A DNA stretch of 64,000 nucleotides from Toxorhynchites rutilus septentrionalis (lineage: Eukaryota; Arthropoda; Insecta; Diptera; Culicidae): contig NC_073745.1 of NCBI RefSeq assembly GCF_029784135.1, forward strand, positions 316,298,287 to 316,362,286, in the 5' to 3' direction. Within the stretch, counting starts at the first letter, position 1, and each line of letters opens with the position of its first letter. The notes under the pieces were generated by a model. The model was not told where the DNA came from, made no database searches, and worked only from the letters and a program-made list of their open reading frames with translations. Below, in pieces: positions 35,186 to 48,131 of the stretch. The translations under genes and the position numbers were made by a program.

Positions 35186-36885
35186 CAGTGGCGTAGTGTG
35201 CGGGCGGCAAACTCGGCATTTGCCGGGGGCACTGGCCCTTTGGGGCGCCAAAATCCAGAAATTTCGAATAGCATTTTTTCCTACTATTATATTTCCCAAT
35301 TATTATATTTCATCAAGAGTAGTTGTTTCTGTCCGTACATTAATGAAACCAATAGCCTCTCTCTGATTTTCGCAAATTTGAAACACCCAATACCACATTA
35401 CATCAACACCCTTTTGATTATTCGCTACGCATACCTGGGCGCCTCTCCATGCAATGCAAAACAAATGCAAAGCCAATACAGAGGAGCGGAGGAGAGCCGA
35501 AATAGGCCGTGAATATTAAAATTTGGTCGCATAAAGTAGGACATTTCTCAGCATAGAAATAACGTAAAAAGGGAAGGATGTTATTTTGTAGGTTCATCAA
35601 CTTTAAGCTAAAAAACATAAAAAATTATTTTCGAACTTTTCGTGTGATACGTTCAATTTCTGCACAGTACTGCTGGTAACTGTTTTTGCTATCTTCTTGG
35701 AAAAGTGGTGCATTTGAATTGTTTTTTGATGGTTCTGCCCCATTGCTTCAATTTGCCTTTGATATTGTCCAATATCTCTCGAAAATCCGAACAATTTGGT
35801 GGATTGACAGTTTTTTCAATGAAGTCGATTTTATTCTCCATATACCACTTGATGCCATCCCGGTTGTAATGGCAGATTGTCAAGTCAGGCCAGAACTTCA
35901 CTGGACCATTGTGTGATAGAATGAATGGCAAAATCCTGTTCTGAAGACATTCCTCCTTGTGATTGTTGCCCCAGTGATGACAACTATTGTCTTCGTTCCA
36001 CAACTACAGATCCCTTGCCAAATCATCAACTTACGGGCAAATTTATCTGCAACACACATGTGTCCTCCATGCATCCCTGGTAGGCCAACGAAAGGATGGC
36101 TTTTAGTTCCCTCGTCGCATCAATCGATCGATGAGATCAAGGAGACGTCGGTGTTCGACGCTACCCGGTAACGTTTGAGTACGGTATTTACAATCGATAT
36201 TGGAAATTTGAGGAATTTTGTAATCTTTCCTCCCGACCACGTCGGGTTTTCAATGTGATTGCGCGAATTTTTTTTTTTGCCTTTCTCGTTCCATCGTCGA
36301 TAACTTTTTGGTGTATCCTTCAATCTTGACGAATTCTGTACTACAGAATAAACAAACCACCCGAATCAAAACGCTGGCAATAGTTTCTCGATGTGACAAC
36401 TAGGGGCGCTCAAGTGAATAAAAATAAGCGACCAAATTATAACTGAAACACTCTTTATTTCTTAAGCTGCATTATAAGAACGCATACTTCTAAATTATGT
36501 CTGTGTTGCTAGTCTGGTTTACACTAAAATAAAAATTACACAGACCGCGCATCGTGCGAACACAGTTCAGCAATCGTAAATTGAATGAAAATTTTTTCGA
36601 TCGAAAATGAATCGCTAGCAGATCTTGATTCAAATGCAATCGAGGATCAGGATCAGTTGAAGCACGCACGGCAAAGATTCGACTAGCGAATAAGCGAAGC
36701 TGGTAATTATTTTTTCCTAACCTTCTGAATATGGATAGCCTGCTCAAAGTGAATTATGGTATAAGTGACAAGCTTTCTCAAAATTTCAGAAACTCAAAGT
36801 TAGTGAAAAAATCAAATAAAGTTTTTTTTTGAGGCGCCATTTTCATAGTTTGCCGGGGGCGCTGTCTACCCTCACTACGTCGCTG
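35186..36885. mobile_element. hAT-like element, copy in U8
   Basis: 1,700 bp, dimer copy of the U6 element. Confidence 0.7.
35520..36438 (-). mobile_element. Tc1/mariner relic, copy in U8
   Basis: 919 bp, dimer copy of U6. Confidence 0.8.
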
Positions 36886-37134
36886 GTGGTGTGCAAGTCA
36901 AGCTAGAAATTCAAGAATGAAATGCTATAGTACAAACATTGGTAGCATTGAATGAATGCCTTCATTGAGTGAGCGTTTCGAGAAACGATAAAATGCCAAT
37001 TTGAGCAGATTTTCAAAATAATTCCCAGAATGAACATGTACTGTTGATTGCTCGCTGACTAGAGCGACACCGAAACCCTGAACTTACTGAATATCCTAGT
37101 AGTTTTTCAGTATCGCTTAGCAAAAACAACATTC

Positions 37135-39277
37135 ACTCCCAAATTAATATCGTCCATTTTTAGCAGCCCTAAAAAATTTGGGTACTCGCAGATACCTTTT
37201 GAAGTCTTTGGTTAAGGAAAAATTAGATATAATATTCCAAGGGCAGCGAAAAGGTATTTTTTTCTGGGTGGCAATATAAAGACCCTCCACTGCCTTATAA
37301 AGAGATAAAGCTTCTCAACAAATCTTCCGGAGTTTCTGGAAGCGTTAAAAATAATGTATTTTGATGATTATTCTATCACACTTTTCAAATATAAATAATG
37401 AATGGAATTTCACTTTCCAGTAGCGAATATGTATAGAGTAACACATCTCATACTTTTATCCATATTTTAACACACCAAACCGCTTCCAAGCCTGGTGGAA
37501 ACTGTCAATGTTGGGCCATAATTCGGGCCCCGAACTCAATGTTTACAAAAATGTCCAATTAGTGGTGAAAATGCCCAATTAAAAGGGTCGCATTACATGT
37601 TTGCCCAATAAGCTAGATGTCGAATTGGATGTGATTTACTGTATTTTATTTTGCTGTTTTCATTGAACAATTTTATTAATTTTCCCTTTTTTATCACCAT
37701 GTTACCTCTGATAAGAATATCTGTGTATTGTAATGTCCTACAGGAACGTTACCAAAATCAAATAAAACTGTTTGAAAAGGTTAATTGGATTTGCTCTTGA
37801 CTTAGTTGGTAAAAGATTGTGTTAGTCTACAAAATCTTCGTAAAAACTAAAAGTAATCGATTTATTATGTCTTCCCGATATTTTATTTCACTACATCTAC
37901 ACAAATCAGAAAGTTTTAAGCTTTAATATGATTTACATCCCATCTTCATGTGCTTATTTTTTACAAGGTTGCAGCATTTCAAAAATCACCTAAAAATTTC
38001 AACTTCGCATTCTGTTCCTCTAATTGCTTTACCGAGTGTAAGGGAAGCAACATTAAATTTGCTGCCACCCTTACATGTTCATTCGTAGTTTATGAAACTG
38101 TTCAATCTATTTCGTACAGTTGTTACAAGAAGTAATACTAGATGGCCGACTGGCGATCATGGCGCACTCTAGTTTTGAATAGCACGCAATTGGCATCTTG
38201 AAGATACAGACAGTGTCGCTGCCTATCATGAGCGAACGTAAAAATAAGACATGCGCATAAGCATCTCTAGCATCGGTAACGAAGGATGGTAAGGCGAAAC
38301 CAACAAAAAAAAATTTTTTACATAGGGAGGAAATAGTGATCACCCAACGAAATAATAAAACATACCGAAGTCGCTTAACGCCAGCGATCCCGGGGACCCT
38401 GCTCGTTGCAACTTGGTATGGTCGATGTGTAATGGATCAGTTTTTTGTTACTCATAAAAAGCGTAATTTAGTTGCCGTTATGAACGGTAAATGTCTAACC
38501 TATTTAAAAAGTTGTCTCCCCTACACTGGATGAATCAATTAGAACAGAGTGCAAACTCGAAATTTTTAGGTGACTTTGAAATGCTGTAAAAAACTCAACG
38601 CATGAAGATGGCATGTACATAATTTTAAAGCTGAAATTTTCAAGGTTTGTATTATTTTACGAACAAATTTTCATCCTTATTTGTGTAGATGTAGTGAACA
38701 AAAATATCGAGAAGACATAATAAATCGATTTTCAAAGATTTTGTGGAATAACACCTTTTTTTGTCATCTAAGTCAATAGCAAATACAAATTAATCTTATC
38801 AAACAGTTTTCATTTGTTTTTGAAAACGTTCTTGTACGACCTTTCAATACAGAGAAATTTTACGATATATTCCGAAGAAAGCAATACTATCTGCTCCATT
38901 ATATTTTTTTTTCTTATCATAGCTAACCTAATGATAAAAAGGGAGGCTGTTTTGGGATGTTAAAATATGAATGAAAGTAACAAATGTGTTACTCTATTAT
39001 ATAGAACACATATTCGTTACTGGAAAGTAAAATTTCATTCATGATTTATAATTTAAAAGTGTATTTATTCTATCCTAAAAATAGATTATGTTTTTCGCTT
39101 CCAGAAACTGCGGAACCTTGGTTGGGAAGTTGTAACCATTTTTCATAAAACCGTAGCCGTAGCTGCACTTGGAATATTATATGTTTTGTTTGGAATATTT
39201 TTAAAGACTTCTAAAAATATCTGCGAGTACTCAATTTTTTTAGGGCTGCTAAAAATGGACAATATTTATTTGGGAGT
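37135..39277. repeat. Imperfect palindrome, U8/U9 junction
   Basis: Right arm 37135-38044, left arm 38518-39277. Confidence 0.8.
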
Positions 39278-39294
39278 CATTTTTATGTAGAAAA

Positions 39295-39702
39295 ACCGAG
39301 ATTTTAGAGCTGTTTATCGAGTGTATGAGGCTTAGAAACGATATAAGAAACAAAAGGAAAAATACTAAAATTAGATATTATAATTCCAAGTTCGATCGTT
39401 GTGAAATAGATCCTAAAAACTTATGGTCTATAATAAATGAAGTCGTATTCAACGAAACAAGCAAAATTCTAAATAGGGAAATAACGTTAATTAAAAATGG
39501 CATTAAAATTGAGTTGGCATACCGTATAGCTTAAATCAGTGAAATTTCTTATCAGTGGAATTTCTCTATCGCACGAGATATTTTGAGACAATAGCATTAA
39601 CAAAATTAGCAAATCAAATGCTTAGAAACAGTATTTATCCTAAAACGTTAAACATTGCTAGAGTTATTCCCTTTATTTAATTCAGGCGGTCGTACTTCGA
39701 AA
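39295..39702 (+). pseudogene. LINE reverse-transcriptase relic, copy in U9
   Basis: Consensus form. It lacks the GATAGAG change seen in U2 although U2 and U9 share other variants. Confidence 0.68.
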
Positions 39703-41305
39703 ACATGTTTTAGACCAGCGGACTTTCTTCAGAGGGGCTACAAACATGTGTTATTGATGGTGTTGCGGGCCGCAAAAAAGGAGGGTGATGTGCAGTGGCG
39801 TAGTGTGCGGGCGGCAAACTCGGCATTTGCCGGGGGCACTGGCCCTTTGGGGCGCCAAAATCCAGAAATTTCGAATAGCGTTTTTTCCTACAATTATATT
39901 TCCCAATTATTATATTTCATCAAGAGTAGTTGCTTCTGTCCGTACATTAATGAAACCAATAGCCTCTCTCTGATTTTCGCAAATTTGAAACACCCAATAC
40001 CACATTACATCAACACCGTTTTGATTATTCGCTACGCATACCTGGGCGCCTCTCCATGCAATGCAAAACAAATGCATGGAGCCAATACAGAGGAGCGGAG
40101 GAGAGCCGAAATAGGCCGTGAATATTAAAATTTGGTCGCATAAAGTAGGACATTTCTCAGCATAGAAATAACGTAAAAAGGGAAGGATGTTATTTTGTAG
40201 GTTCATCAACTTTAAGCTAAAAAACATAAAAATTTATTTTCGAACTTTTCGTGTGATACGTTCAATTTCTGCACAGTACTGCTGGTAACTGTTTTTGCTA
40301 TCTTCTTGGAAAAGTGGTGCATTTGAATTGTTTTTTGATGGTTCTGCCCCATTGCTTCAATTTGCCTTTGATATTGTCCAATATCTCTCGAAAATCCGAA
40401 CAATTTGATGGATTGACAATTTTTTCAATGAAGTCGATTTTATTCTCCATATACCACTTGATGCCATCCCGGTTGTAATGGCAGATTGTCAAGTCAGGCC
40501 AGAACTTCACTGGACCATTGTGTGATAGAATGAATGGCAAAATCCTGTTCTGAAGACATTCCTCCTTGTGATTGTTGCCCCAGTGATGACAACTATTGTC
40601 TTCGTTCCACAACTACAGATCCCTTGCCAAATCATCAACTTACGGGCAAATTTATCTGCAACACACATGTGTCCTCCATGCATCCCTGGTAGGCCAACGA
40701 AAGGATGGCTTTTAGTTCCCTCGTCGCATCAATCGATCGATGAGATCAAGGAGACGTCGGTGTTCGACGCTACCCGGTAACGTTTGAGTACGGTATTTAC
40801 AATCGATATTGGAAATTTGAGGAATTTTGTAATCTTTCCTCCCGACCACGTCGGGTTTTCAATGTGATTGCGCGAATTTTTTTTTGACGTAGGACTACGT
40901 CTAACCGGAAGATATAGGGGGTGAAATGGAAATCTAGGCACTGAACAAGTAGGAAAAAATGCAAGATTTGGAACGCTTATAACTCGAGCATTTCTCAATA
41001 GATCGCAAAGGTTTTTGCATCAATTGATAGGAAATATATCTACGCATCTATCATAACGAATAACATTTCATTTTTCTTGAGATAAATAATTGAATAATTG
41101 TGAAATATCAAGCATTGTTCAAATGCACTATGTGCCCATTTTTGATTGGTCCATTTTGTGCTCCTCAAATCGTACCGACCAAAACGGGCAACCAGAGCAG
41201 CAGCGAAATAGAATGAAGCACGATTAGAAAGGAAAAAGAAAAAAAAATGAACGAAACATTGGTCGCAGTCTCACACATGCGTAATTCTCGAGCCAGCCAG
41301 TCAGC

Positions 41306-41342
41306 TTAAAAATCCCCGCTCCGCTGCCGTAACGATCATTCT
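41306..41342 (+). promoter_or_regulatory. Relic histone core promoter, copy in U9
   Basis: TATA-like box and initiator identical to the U2 copy. Confidence 0.58.
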
Positions 41343-41541
41343 TTGTGTGGACACCGACTGGACAACATCGTTGCTGGACGAGCTGGACGGCGAGGTTTCG
41401 AGTGCCTTTCTCAAGGCAAGAGGATGGAGGTGGTAACGCTGGAGTAGAGTAGAGTAGAGTTTTCAAAGGGCCTTTCTCAAGGCTAGAGACGAATGAACTG
41501 AAAAAGTTTAAAGTCTCTATAATACAATACCATCCTTCCTT
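41343..41541 (+). mobile_element. 199-bp retroposed element, copy in U9
   Basis: Flanked by the same 16-mer at 41327-41342 and 41542-41557. The tail reads CCATCCTTCC. Confidence 0.7.
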
Positions 41542-41620
41542 CCGTAACGATCATTCTCATTCAAACCGTACACCACATCGGTTCGCATCACAACACTTCA
41601 ACAAACCAACCCAAGCAGCC

Positions 41621-41755
41621 ATGTCTGGACATGGTAAAGGAGGAAAAGTGAAGGGAAAGGCAAAATCCCGCTCGAACCGTGTTGATCTGGAGTTCCCCGC
41701 AAGGGTAGCTAGACCGAGCGCGTTAGTACCAGGACCCTTTTTCGCCTGCATGTGA
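41621..41755 (+). pseudogene. Histone H2A N-terminal pseudogene, copy in U9
   Basis: Same 44-codon frame and same internal deletion as the U2 copy. Confidence 0.85.
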
Positions 41756-41972
41756 ATCCAACGAGCGAACAAATCGTACTGAATGTATTTTTTTGCCATC
41801 GCTCCCTTTTAACGCTCATTCGTTCGTCTCATTGGACTCGCCCCTCTGGCTGAGTCTGCCGATTTGTCTCTATCCTGTGAGTGTGTACCGCTAGAGTAAA
41901 AAACACGCAGACCCCAAAAAAATATCTTATTTTCTTTCAAACCGTAAACCCGTGTGGTTGTACGGCATCGGC

Positions 41973-42205
41973 ATCGTGGACGTAACAAAGGAGGACAAGT
42001 TAAGGGAAAGGCAAAGTCTCACTCGAACCGTGCAGGTCTCCAGTTCCCTGTCGCATTCACTGATTGCTCCGCAAGGGTAACTAGGCCGAACGGATTGGTG
42101 CCGGAGCACCAGTATAACTAACAGCGATTATAGAGTTTCGGCCGTCGGAGTGCTCGAGTTGGCTTGCAAAGCTGCTCACGACAATCAGAAAACCCGCATC
42201 AAGAA
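41973..42205 (+). pseudogene. Second histone H2A pseudogene, copy in U9
   Basis: Same lesions as in U2, plus TATAACTAACAG instead of TATACCTAACAG after the GAPVY segment. Confidence 0.8.
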
Positions 42206-42439
42206 CAGAGCAGCTTCGGTTCGGCGCTGATCAAGGCAACAATTAGTTTCAGTGAGTGGCAAAGTGTTTCTCCGGCACGTCGCATTAAATGTAATTTACT
42301 GAACAACATGTCACAAGCTGGATGGGAAGAAATTTTCCAACTGTGAAAGCTGTGGCGAGTGGCAAACGCAATAGCTAAACAGGAAGGTTTAACCGAACAA
42401 GATGGGAATATCGAGTGATAACAAAAACACAACACCATA

Positions 42440-42455
42440 GGTTCTTTTCAGAACC
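42440..42455 (+). promoter_or_regulatory. Histone mRNA 3' stem-loop, copy in U9
   Basis: Identical hairpin, no change in stem or loop. Confidence 0.88.
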
Positions 42456-43495
42456 ATCAACATATTCATAAAGAGTAAACAGTAAACTAATCCATTTTTC
42501 AGGTAGATAGGTAGGTATTCACGTAGGAGAAGAAAATAAAACAACATATTTAAAATATATATTTAACAAAAGCTGTCTCCTTTGTATAGTCCTACGTCAA
42601 TCCGGTTATGTCCCCGACATTACCTACCCGTCTTTTTGCCTTTCTCGTTCCATCGTCGATAACTTTTTGGTGTATCCTTCAATCTTGACGAATTCTGTAC
42701 TACAGAATAAACAAACCACCCGAATCAAAACGCTGGCAATAGTTTCTCGATGTGACAACTAGGGGCGCTCAAGTGAATAAAAATAAGCGACCAAATTATA
42801 ACTGAAACACTCTTTATTTCTTAAGCTGCATTATAAGAACGCATACTTCTAAATTATGTCTGTGTTGCTAGTCTGGTTTACACTAAAATAAAAATTACAC
42901 AGACCGCGCATCGTGCGAACACAGTTCAGCAATCGTAAATTGAATGAAAATTTTTTCGATCGAAAATGAATCGCTAGCAGATCTTGATTCAAATGCAATC
43001 GAGGATCAGGATCAGTTGAAGCACGCACGGCAAAGATTCGACTAGCGAATAAGCGAAGCTGGTAATTATTTTTTCCTAACCTTCTGAATATGGATAGCCT
43101 GCTCAAAGTGAATTATGGTATAAGTGACAAGCTTTCTCAAAATTTCAGAAACTCAAAGTTAGTGAAAAAATCAAATAAAGTTTTTTTTTTTGAGGCGCCA
43201 TTTTCATAGTTTGCCGGGGGCGCTGTCTACCCTCACTACGTCGCTGGTGGTGTGCAAGTCAAGCTAGAAATTCAAGAATGAAATGCTATAGTACAAACAT
43301 TGGTAGCATTGAATGAATGCCTTCATTGAGTGAGCGTTTCGAGAAACGATAAAATGCCAATTTGAGCAGATTTTCAAAATAATTCCCAGAATGAACATGT
43401 ACTGTTGATTGCTCGCTGACTAGAGCGACACCGAAACCCTGAACTTACTGAATATCCTAGTAGTTTTTCAGTATCGCTTAGCAAAAACAACATTC

Positions 43496-45630
43496 ACTCC
43501 CAAATTAATATCGTCCATTTTTAGCAGCCCTAAAAAATTTGGGTACTCGCAGATACCTTTTGAAGTCTTTGGTTAAGGAAAAATTAGATATAATATTCCA
43601 AGGGCAGCGAAAAGGTATTTTTTTCTGGGTGGCAATATAAAGACCCTCCACTGCCTTATAAAGAGATAAAGCTTCTCAACAAATCTTCCGGAGTTTCTGG
43701 AAGCGTTAAAAATAATGTATTTTGATGATTATTCTATCACACTTTTCAAATATAAATAATGAATGGAATTTCACTTTCCAGTAGCGAATATGTATAGAGT
43801 AACACATCTCATACTTTTATCCATATTTTAACACACCAAACCGCTTCCAAGCCTGGTGGAAACTGTCAATGTTGGGCCATAATTCGGGCCCCGAACTCAA
43901 TGTTTACAAAAATGTCCAATTAGTGGTGAAAATGCCCAATTAAAAGGGTCGCATTACATGTTTGCCCAATAAGCTAGATGTCGAACTGTATTTTATTTTG
44001 CTGTTTTCATTGAACAATTTTATTAATTTTCCCTTTTTTATCACCATGTTACCTCTGATAAGAATATCTGTGTATTGTAATGTCCTACAGGAACGTTACC
44101 AAAATCAAATAAAACTGTTTGAAAAGGTTAATTGGATTTGCTCTTGACTTAGTTGGTAAAAGATTGTGTTAGTCTACAAAATCTTCGTAAAAACTAAAAG
44201 TAATCGATTTATTATGTCTTCCCGATATTTTATTTCACTACATCTACACAAATCAGAAAGTTTTAAGCTTTAATATGATTTACATCCCATCTTCATGTGC
44301 TTATTTTTTACAAGGTTGCAGCATTTCAAAAATCACCTAAAAATTTCAACTTCGCATTCTGTTCCTCTAATTGCTTTACCGAGTGTAAGGGAAGCAACAT
44401 TAAATTTGCTGCCACCCTTCCATGTTCATTCGTAGTTTATGAAACTGTTCAATCTATTTCGTACAGTTGTTACAAGAAGTAATACTAGATGGCCGACTGG
44501 CGATCATGGCGCACTCTAGTTTTGAATAGCACGCAATTGGCATCTTGAAGATACAGACAGTGTCGCTGCCTATCATGAGCGAACGTAAAAATAAGACATG
44601 CGCATAAGCATCTCTAGCATCGGTAACGAAGGATGGTAAGGCGAAACCAACAAAAAAAAATTTTTTACATAGAGAGGAAATAGTGATCACCCAACGAAAT
44701 AATAAAACATACCGAAGTCGCTTAACGCCAGCGATTCCGGGGACCCTGCTCGTTGCAACTTGGTATGGTCGATGTGTAATGGATCAGTTTTTTGTTACTC
44801 ATAAAAAGCGTAATTTAGTTGCCGTTATGAACGGTAAATGTCTAACCTATTTAAAAAGTTGTCTCCCCTACACTGGATGAATCAATTAGAACAGAGTGCA
44901 AACTCGAAATTTTTAGGTGACTTTGAAATGCTGTAAAAAACTCAACGCATGAAGATGGCATGTACATAATTTTAAAGCTGAAATTTTCAAGGTTTGTATT
45001 ATTTTACGAACAAATTTTCATCCTTATTTGTGTAGATGTAGTGAACAAAAATATCGAGAAGACATAATAAATCGATTTTCAAAGATTTTGTGGAATAACA
45101 CCTTTTTTTGCCATCTAAGTCAATAGCAAATACAAATTAATCTTATCAAACAGTTTTCATTTGATTTTGAAAACGTTCTTGTACGACCTTTCAATACAGA
45201 GAAATTTTACGATATATTCCGAAGAAAGCAACACTATCTGCTCCATTATTTTTTTTTTCTTATCATAGCTAACCTAATGATAAAAAGGGAGGCTGTTTTG
45301 GGATGTTAAAATATGAATGAAAGTAACAAATGTGTTACTCTATTATATAGAACACATATTCGTTACTGGAAAGTAAAATTTCATTCATGATTTATAATTT
45401 AAAAGTGTATTTATTCTATCCTAAAAATAGATTATGTTTTTCGCTTCCAGAAACTGCGGAACCTTGGTTGGGAAGTTGTAACCATTTTTCATAAAAGCCG
45501 TAGCCGTAGCCGTAGCTGCACTTGGAATATTATATGTTTTGTTTGGAATATTTTTAAAGACTTCTAAAAATATCTGCGAGTACTCAATTTTTTTAGGGCT
45601 GCTAAAAATGGACAATATTTATTTGGGAGT
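43496..45630. repeat. Imperfect palindrome, U9/U10 junction
   Basis: Right arm 43496-44391, with the private 14-bp loss near 43985, and left arm 44865-45630. Confidence 0.8.
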
Positions 45631-45647
45631 CATTTTTATGTAGAAAA

Positions 45648-46055
45648 ACCGAGATTTTAGAGCTGTTTATCGAGTGTATGAGGCTTAGAAACGATATAAG
45701 AAACAAAAGGAAAAATACTAAAATTAGATATTATAATTCCAAGTTCGATCGTTGTGAAATAGATCCTAAAAACTTATGGTCTATAATAAATGAAGTCGTA
45801 TTCAACGAAACAAGCAAAATTCTAAATAGGGAAATAACGTTAATTAAAAATGGCATTAAAATTGAGTTGGCATACCGTATAGCTTAAATCAGTGAAATTT
45901 CTTATCAGTGGAATTTCTCTATCGCACGAGATATTTTGAGACAATAGCATTAACAAAATTAGCAAATCAAATGCTTAGAAACAGTATTTATCCTAAAACG
46001 TTAAACATTGCTAGAGTTATTCCCTTTATTTAATTCAGGCGGTCGTACTTCGAAA
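45648..46055 (+). pseudogene. LINE reverse-transcriptase relic, copy in U10
   Basis: Consensus form. Confidence 0.68.
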
Positions 46056-46479
46056 ACATGTTTTAGACCAGCGGACTTTCTTCAGAGGGGCTACAAACAT
46101 GTGTTATTGATGGTGTTGCGGGCCGCAAAAAAGGAGGGTGATGTGCAGTGGCGTAGTGTGCGGGCGGCAAACTCGGCATTTGCCGGGGGCACTGGCCCTT
46201 TGGGGCGCCAAAATCCAGAAATTTCGAATAGCATTTTTTCCTACTATTATATTTCCCAATTATTATATTTCATCAAGAGTAGTTGTTTCTGTCCGTACAT
46301 TAATGAAACCAATAGCCTCTCTCTGATTTTCGCAAATTTGAAACACCCAATACCACATTACATCAACACCCTTTTGATTATTCGCTACGCATACCTGGGC
46401 GCCTCTCCATGCAATGCAAAACAAATGCAAAGCCAATACAGAGGAGCGGAGGAGAGCCGAAATAGGCCGTGAATATTAA

Positions 46480-47397
46480 AATTTGGTCGCATAAAGTAGG
46501 ACATTTCTCAGCATAGAAATAACGTAAAAAGGGAAGGATGTTATTTTGTAGGTTCATCAACTTTAAGCTAAAAAACATAAAAAATTATTTTCGAACTTTT
46601 CGTGTGATACGTTCAATTTCTGCACAGTACTGCTGGTAACTGTTTTTGCTATCTTCTTGGAAAAGTGGTGCATTTGAATAGTTTTTTGATGGTTCTGCCC
46701 CATTGCTTCAATTTGCCTTTGATATTGTCCAATATCTCTCGAAAATCCGAACAATTTGGTGGATTGACAGTTTTTTCAATGAAGTCGATTTTATTCTCCA
46801 TATACCACTTGATGCCATCCCGGTTGTAATGGCAGATTGTCAAGTCAGGCCAGAACTTCACTGGACCATTGTGTGATAGAATGAATGGCAAAATCCTGTT
46901 CTGAAGACATTCCTCCTTGTGATTGTTGCCCCAGTGATGACAACTATTGTCTTCGTTCCACAACTACAGATCCCTTGCCAAATCATCAACTTACGGGCAA
47001 ATTTATCTGCAACACACATGTGTCCTCCATGCATCCCTGGTAGGCCAACGAAAGGATGGCTTTTAGTTCCCTCGTCGCATCAATCGATCGATGAGATCAA
47101 GGAGACGTCGGTGTTCGACGCTACCCGGTAACGTTTGAGTACGGAATTTACAATCGATATTGGAAATTTGAGGAATTTTGTAATCTTTCCTCCCGACCAC
47201 GTCGGGTTTTCAATGTGATTGCGCGAATTTTTTTTTTGCCTTTCTCGTTCCATCGTCGATAACTTTTTGGTGTATCCTTCAATCTTGACGAATTCTGTAC
47301 TATAGAATAAACAAACCACCCGAATCAAAACGCTGGCAATAGTTTCTCGATGTGACAACTAGGGGCGCTCAAGTGAATAAAAATAAGCGACCAAATT
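46480..47397 (-). mobile_element. Tc1/mariner relic, copy in U10
   Basis: 918 bp. Has TACGGAATTTAC like U1, U11 and U13, where other units have TACGGTATTTAC. Confidence 0.8.
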
Positions 47398-47466
47398 ATA
47401 ACTGAAACACTCTTTATTTCTTAAGCTGCATTATAAGAACGCATACTTCTAAATTATGTCTGTGTT

Positions 47467-47503
47467 ATTGAAAGGCAGTTTTTGTGCTGGAATGAAAGAG
47501 CTT
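47467..47503 (+). other. Three-state indel hotspot, long state (U10)
   Basis: A 37-bp segment starting ATTGAAAGGCAG sits between GTCTGTGTT and GCTAGTCTGG in U10, U11 (52111-52147) and U13 (63117-63153). U1, U2, U6, U8, U9 and U12 lack exactly these 37 bp. U3, U4, U5 and U7 keep ATTGAAAGGCA but then jump to a doubled CGTGCGCAT, a net 61 bp shorter than the long state. The long state is the simplest ancestor of both others. Confidence 0.85.
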
Positions 47504-48131
47504 GCTAGTCTGGTTTACACTAAAATAAAAATTACACAGACCACGCATCGTGCGAACACAGTTCAGCAATCGTAAATTGAATGAAAATTTTTTCGATCGA
47601 AAATGAATCGCTAGCAGATCTTGATTCAAATGCAATCGAGGATCAGGATCAGTTGAAGCACGCACGGCAAAGATTCGACTAGCGAATAAGCGAAGCTGGT
47701 AATTATTTTTTCCTAACCTTCTGAATATGGATAGCCTGCTCAAAGTGAATTATGGTATAAGTGACAAGCTTTCTCAAAATTTCAGAAACTCAAAGTTAGT
47801 GAAAAAATCAAATAAAGTTTTTTTTTAGAGGCGCCATTTTCATAGTTTGCCGGGGGCGCTGTCTACCCTCACTACGTCGCTGGTGGTGTGCAAGTCAAGC
47901 TAGAAATTCAAGAATGAAATGCTATAGTACAAACATTGGTAGCATTGAATGAATGCCTTCATTGAGTGAGCGTTTCGAGAAACGATAAAATGCCAATTTG
48001 AGCAGATTTTCAAAATAATTCCCAGAATGAACATGTACTGTTGATTGCTCGCTGACTAGAGCGACACCGAAACCCTGAACTTACTGAATATCCTAGTAGT
48101 TTTTCAGTATCGCTTAGCAAAAACAACATTC

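Larger units (their letters stand above)
20130..38523 (+). repeat. Higher-order repeat: two 9,197-bp dimers (U5-U6, U7-U8)
   Basis: 20130-29326 and 29327-38523 have the same length and share private variants in the same order. I found four single-base differences (21917/31114, 24523/33720, 24631/33828, 24729/33926) and no length difference. Ordinary neighbouring units differ far more, including indels. This is either a very recent two-unit duplication or an assembly duplication. Confidence 0.9.
33918..38523 (+). repeat. Tandem repeat unit U8 (4,606 bp), second half of dimer 2
   Basis: Copy of U6 at an offset of 9,197 bp. Position 33926 reads A where the matching base at 24729 is G. Confidence 0.97.
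40886..42632 (+). mobile_element. Histone-cassette insertion, copy 2 (U9)
   Basis: 1,747 bp at the same site. Shares TGTGCCCATTTTT, TTTCGAGTGCC and AACACGCAGACC with copy 3 against copy 1, but has a private AGTATAACTA where both others have AGTATACCTA. Confidence 0.85.
40129..42797 (-). mobile_element. Tc1/mariner relic, copy in U9 split by the histone cassette
   Basis: NPPNC is changed to NPSNC and EKTV to EKIV in this copy only. Confidence 0.8.
39793..43246. mobile_element. hAT-like element, copy in U9 (with nested cassette)
   Basis: 3,454 bp, the same size as the U2 and U12 copies. Confidence 0.7.
38524..44870 (+). repeat. Tandem repeat unit U9 (6,347 bp), carries the histone insertion
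   Basis: Second insertion-bearing copy (cassette at 40886-42632). It has a private 14-bp loss in the right arm near 43985, where TCGAACTG replaces TCGAATTGGATGTGATTTACTG. Private changes in the mariner relic near 40408-40425 alter the NPPNC motif to NPSNC. Confidence 0.97.
46146..47882. mobile_element. hAT-like element, copy in U10
   Basis: 1,737 bp, long indel-hotspot state. Confidence 0.7.
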
